The notes beneath the pieces were generated by a model. It was given only the letters and a program-made list of their open reading frames with translations. It was not told the origin of the DNA and searched no databases. A stretch of DNA of 64,000 bases from Hyphomonadaceae bacterium (GTDB taxonomy: Bacteria; Pseudomonadota; Alphaproteobacteria; Rhizobiales; Hyphomicrobiaceae): contig JAIEQJ010000061.1 in assembly GCA_019747815.1 (NCBI GenBank), positions 1 to 64,000 of the forward strand, read 5' to 3'. Position 1 is the stretch's first letter, and every line of letters begins with the position of its first letter. A program made the translations under genes and the position numbers. Shown piece after piece: positions 61,706 through 64,000 of this stretch.

Positions 61706-63319
61706 CTATCCCACCGGCGCGATCAGCCATAGCGCAATGGCCGCCAGCGCCAGCGCGCCCACCCACAGCGCCCGGCGGGTCCAGCGGTTGTGTTGGGCCT
61801 GGGCGGCGGCGAGGCGCTCCACCGTCTCGTCATCGAGGCGCAGGCCGCCGCGCGCCATGTCGGCGAGCGCCAGCGCGGTGCTCTCCGCCCGCTCCAGCAG
61901 GCGCGGCACCTCGGCCACCACCTTGCCGAACAGCTCCGCGCCTTCCCCGGCCTCCCTGAGGCGGCCGGCGACGCCGAGGTTCAACTCCACCCACTCGCGC
62001 GCGATCGGCTCGGCCGCGGTCCAGATGTTGAGCTCAGGGTCGAGCCCGCGCGCCACGCCCTCCACCACCACCATGGTCTTCTGCAGCAGCAGCAGCTCGG
62101 GCCGTGTCGCCATGTCGAACACTTCGGTGTAGGCGAAGAGCTGGCCCAGCAGGTCGGCCATGGAGATTTCCGCGGCCGTGCGGCCATGGATCGGCTCGCC
62201 GATGGCGCGCATGGCCTGGGCGAACAGCTCGACCGACTGATGCGGCGGCACGTAGCCGGCCTCGAAGTGGACGGCGGCGGTGCGATGGTAGTCGCGCGTG
62301 ATGAGGCCGTGCAGGATCTCGGCGAGAAAGCGCCGCTCCTTGGGGCCGAGGCGGCCCATGATGCCGAAGTCGACCGCGACGACGCGGCCCTGCGCGTCGA
62401 CCAGCAGGTTGCCCTGGTGCATGTCGGCGTGGAAGAAGCCGTCGCGCATGGCATGGCGCAGGAACGAGCGCAGCACGGTGAGGCCGAGCTGGCGCAGGTC
62501 GTGGCCCGCGGCCCTGAGCGCCGCGCGGTCGGCGATCGGGATGCCGTCGATCCATTCCAGCGTCAGCACGCGGCGGGCGGTGCGGCGCCAATCGACGGCC
62601 GGCACGCGAAAGCCGCCAAGCTCGGGCGTGTGATCCTTGGCGATGTTGTCGGCCATCTCGGAGATGGCGGCGGCCTCCAGCCGCATGTCCATCTCGATCT
62701 GGACGGAGTGCGCCAGCGTCTCGACCACGGCGACGGGGCGCAGCCGCCGGGTCGGCGGGTGGAAGCGCTCGATCTGGCGCGCGGCGAAGAAATAGCTGTC
62801 GAGATCGCGCTTGAACTGCTTCTCGATGCCGGGCCGCAGCACCTTCACCGCCACCTCGCGGCGCGCGCCGTTCTCGATCACCACCGCCTTGTGCACCTGG
62901 GCGATGGAGGCGGCGGCAATGGGCGGACCGAACTCGGCAAAGTGGTCTTCCAACCTGCCGCCGAGCTGCTCCTCAATGGTCCTGCGCGCTTCCGCCATGG
63001 AGAAGGGCGGCAGCTTATCCTGCAGATGCCGCAGGTCGCCCGCGAGCTCGGGACCGATCAGATCGGCGCGGGTGGCGAGAAACTGGCCGAGCTTGATGTA
63101 GCTGGGACCGAGGCTGGTCAGCGCGCCGGCGACGCGGCTGGCCTTGGGCTGGCGGGCACGGAACGGCCACGTGAGCATGCGGATGGGCAGCGTCGCCGCC
63201 CTGGCCAGGTGGAGCGCCAGCGGCGGCTTGGTTCCGGCCGGCACGAAGCGCACGCCATGCTGTGCCAGCACGATGCCGGCGCGCGAGAGGCGGAAGATGT
63301 TACCGACGGTGGAAGCCAT
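61706..63319 (-). CDS. ubiB: UbiB/ABC1/AarF-family atypical kinase (ubiquinone biosynthesis)
   Basis: A 537-residue UbiB homologue, needed for ubiquinone biosynthesis. The KxGQ motif is in SYIKLGQFLATRADL (about residues 75-90), the Ala-rich loop AAASIAQVHKA is the ATP site that replaces the usual P-loop, and HADMHQGNLLVDAQGRVVAV with DFGIMG is the catalytic/Mg region. A C-terminal membrane anchor (ALWVGALALAAIALWLIAPV) ends it. ATG 63319 or ATG 63334 are both possible starts. In related genomes ubiE usually precedes ubiB and coaBC follows; here the amidase pair and a toxin-antitoxin pair occupy those places. Confidence 0.93.
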   Translation of the reverse strand: MASTVGNIFRLSRAGIVLAQHGVRFVPAGTKPPLALHLARAATLPIRMLTWPFRARQPKASRVAGALTSLGPSYIKLGQFLATRADLIGPELAGDLRHLQDKLPPFSMAEARRTIEEQLGGRLEDHFAEFGPPIAAASIAQVHKAVVIENGARREVAVKVLRPGIEKQFKRDLDSYFFAARQIERFHPPTRRLRPVAVVETLAHSVQIEMDMRLEAAAISEMADNIAKDHTPELGGFRVPAVDWRRTARRVLTLEWIDGIPIADRAALRAAGHDLRQLGLTVLRSFLRHAMRDGFFHADMHQGNLLVDAQGRVVAVDFGIMGRLGPKERRFLAEILHGLITRDYHRTAAVHFEAGYVPPHQSVELFAQAMRAIGEPIHGRTAAEISMADLLGQLFAYTEVFDMATRPELLLLQKTMVVVEGVARGLDPELNIWTAAEPIAREWVELNLGVAGRLREAGEGAELFGKVVAEVPRLLERAESTALALADMARGGLRLDDETVERLAAAQAQHNRWTRRALWVGALALAAIALWLIAPVG

Positions 63320-63447
63320 GGTGCCCGGAATCATCCAACGGAGCGAAAGCCGCGCTCACGCTGCTTCATATGCGAGGAAGGCGGTTAAAGTACCACCATA
63401 TTTCCGGCAGGCGGTGAATGGCCGCAAAAGCGCTTCGTTGCCGCAGG

Positions 63448-63462
63448 TACCAGAATCTGGTA
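63448..63462. promoter_or_regulatory. perfect palindrome upstream of parD, probable autoregulatory operator
   Basis: TACCAGA-A-TCTGGTA, a perfect 7+7 inverted repeat 33 bases before the parD start, in the place expected for the operator of a ribbon-helix-helix antitoxin. A TATTCAT-like -10 element partly overlaps it. Confidence 0.6.
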
Positions 63463-63494
63463 TTCATGCATAAGCAACAGCTCAGGATGTGCCA

Positions 63495-63755
63495 ATGGCA
63501 AAGAATACATCGGTCATCCTCGGCGACCACTTCGCCGAGTTCATCGAGCGCCAGGTCAGCGAGGGCCGCTATGGTTCGGCCAGCGACGTGGTGCGGGCCG
63601 GGCTTCGCCTGCTCGAAGAGCGGGAGATGAAAGTCGAGGCGCTGCGCGCCGCGCTGGTTGAAGGGGAGCACAGCGGCGCCTCCACGGCCTTCGATTTCGA
63701 TGCGTTCGTCAATCGCAAGCGGCGGAGCAAACGGAGAGAAAAGACGGCGACATGA
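63495..63755 (+). CDS. parD: ParD-type antitoxin
   Basis: An 86-residue antitoxin. The N-terminal ribbon-helix-helix reads TSVILGDHFAEFIERQVSEG then RYGSASDVVRAGLRLLEERE, the ParD signature. The C-terminal half (residues 50-86) is the toxin-binding extension, ending in a Lys/Arg-rich tail. It neutralises ParE and represses its own promoter. AGGA lies upstream of the ATG, and the stop overlaps the toxin start as ATGA. Confidence 0.9.
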   Translation: MAKNTSVILGDHFAEFIERQVSEGRYGSASDVVRAGLRLLEEREMKVEALRAALVEGEHSGASTAFDFDAFVNRKRRSKRREKTAT

Positions 63756-64000
63756 GCCGCTACGTTCTTTCGCCGCGTGCTCAACGGGATCTCGATGAGA
63801 TCTGGGACTACACTGCCGACAGGTGGGGTGCGGACCAAGCTGAAAGCTACATTCGCCTTCTGCAGAGAGCCATCGAGACAGTAGCGGAAGATCCGCGCAG
63901 GGGCCGACCTTGGGACGTGGTGCGCCCGGGATATCTCAAGTATCCCGCCAGCTCACACATGTTGCTGTATCGGCGGCTCCGGAGCGCCGTAGGTATTGTT
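63752..64000 (+). CDS. parE: ParE-type toxin (truncated by window end)
   Basis: The first 83 codons of a ParE/RelE-superfamily toxin: SRYVLSPRAQRDLDEIWDYT, then WGADQAESYIRLLQRAIETV and DPRRGRPWDVVRPGYLKYPA, with SSHMLLYRRL near the end. ParE toxins poison DNA gyrase. The frame is open to the last base; a full ParE is about 95-105 residues, so roughly 12-20 residues lie outside. Whether the gene is intact cannot be judged. Confidence 0.88.
   Translation, partial: MSRYVLSPRAQRDLDEIWDYTADRWGADQAESYIRLLQRAIETVAEDPRRGRPWDVVRPGYLKYPASSHMLLYRRLRSAVGIV

Noticed and set aside
1-64000. tRNA, rRNA or CRISPR arrays
   Set aside because: No T-loop or anticodon-arm patterns in the intergenic gaps, no rRNA segments and no regularly spaced repeats were seen.

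Overview
The window is high-GC and gene-dense, and reads as the chromosome of an alphaproteobacterium, most likely of the order Hyphomicrobiales (Rhizobiales). This rests on gene order rather than any database match: glnD-murJ-trpS-usp-nfuA-tsaB-rimI-fur-miaB-phoH-ybeY-corC-lnt-HTH-metK-trmB, then rimP-nusA-ylxR-infB-rbfA-truB-rpsO-pnp, then irr divergent from fabA-fabB-fabI, and ubiB-coaBC-dut. I found no rRNA, tRNA or CRISPR array.

Layout. Positions 1-4.7 kb hold a transposase 5' end, two RidA-family genes, ribF, a DMT exporter and a His-rich secreted protein. Positions 4.7-9.7 kb hold a four-gene nitrate/sulfonate/taurine-type ABC importer (binding protein, ATPase, two permeases) divergent from an amidase-signature hydrolase. 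Positions 9.9-13 kb hold rimO, a DUF992 protein and a YugP-type metallopeptidase. From 13.1 to 31.9 kb comes a long run of + strand housekeeping genes: nitrogen signalling (glnD), peptidoglycan lipid II flipping (murJ), tRNA charging and modification (trpS, tsaB, miaB, trmB), Fe-S assembly (nfuA), metal regulation (fur/mur), rRNA maturation (ybeY), lipoprotein acylation (lnt) and SAM synthesis (metK). From 32.0 to 41.9 kb is the transcription/translation operon rimP to pnp, with a promoter and an attenuator-like hairpin in front of it.

From 42 to 55.4 kb are mixed metabolic genes: a NepR-like small protein, an alcohol dehydrogenase, a ketopantoate reductase, murI, the unsaturated fatty acid genes fabA/fabB/fabI with irr, an SH3 protein, a hydroxyacid dehydrogenase, an unknown conserved protein, a HAD phosphatase, a MoeB-type E1 enzyme, a DUF4189 protein and an ARPP-1 domain protein. 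From 55.4 to 63.3 kb dut and coaBC are separated from ubiB by two genes that look inserted into a conserved block. One is a 781-residue protein that fuses an AraC-type regulator to a complete acetamidase/formamidase-like domain. The other, divergently transcribed, is a Tat-exported paralogue of that same enzyme domain. The window ends in a parDE toxin-antitoxin pair.

The most unusual signals are the AraC-amidase fusion beside its exported paralogue; a CoaBC with an extra N-terminal HTH-like domain, an apparently leaderless promoter carrying a palindrome, and a palindromic repeat inserted in frame between its two enzyme domains; a NepR-like small ORF away from the usual general-stress locus; and a family of palindromic repeats with CTCTCCCC/GGGGAGAG arms scattered between and inside genes.
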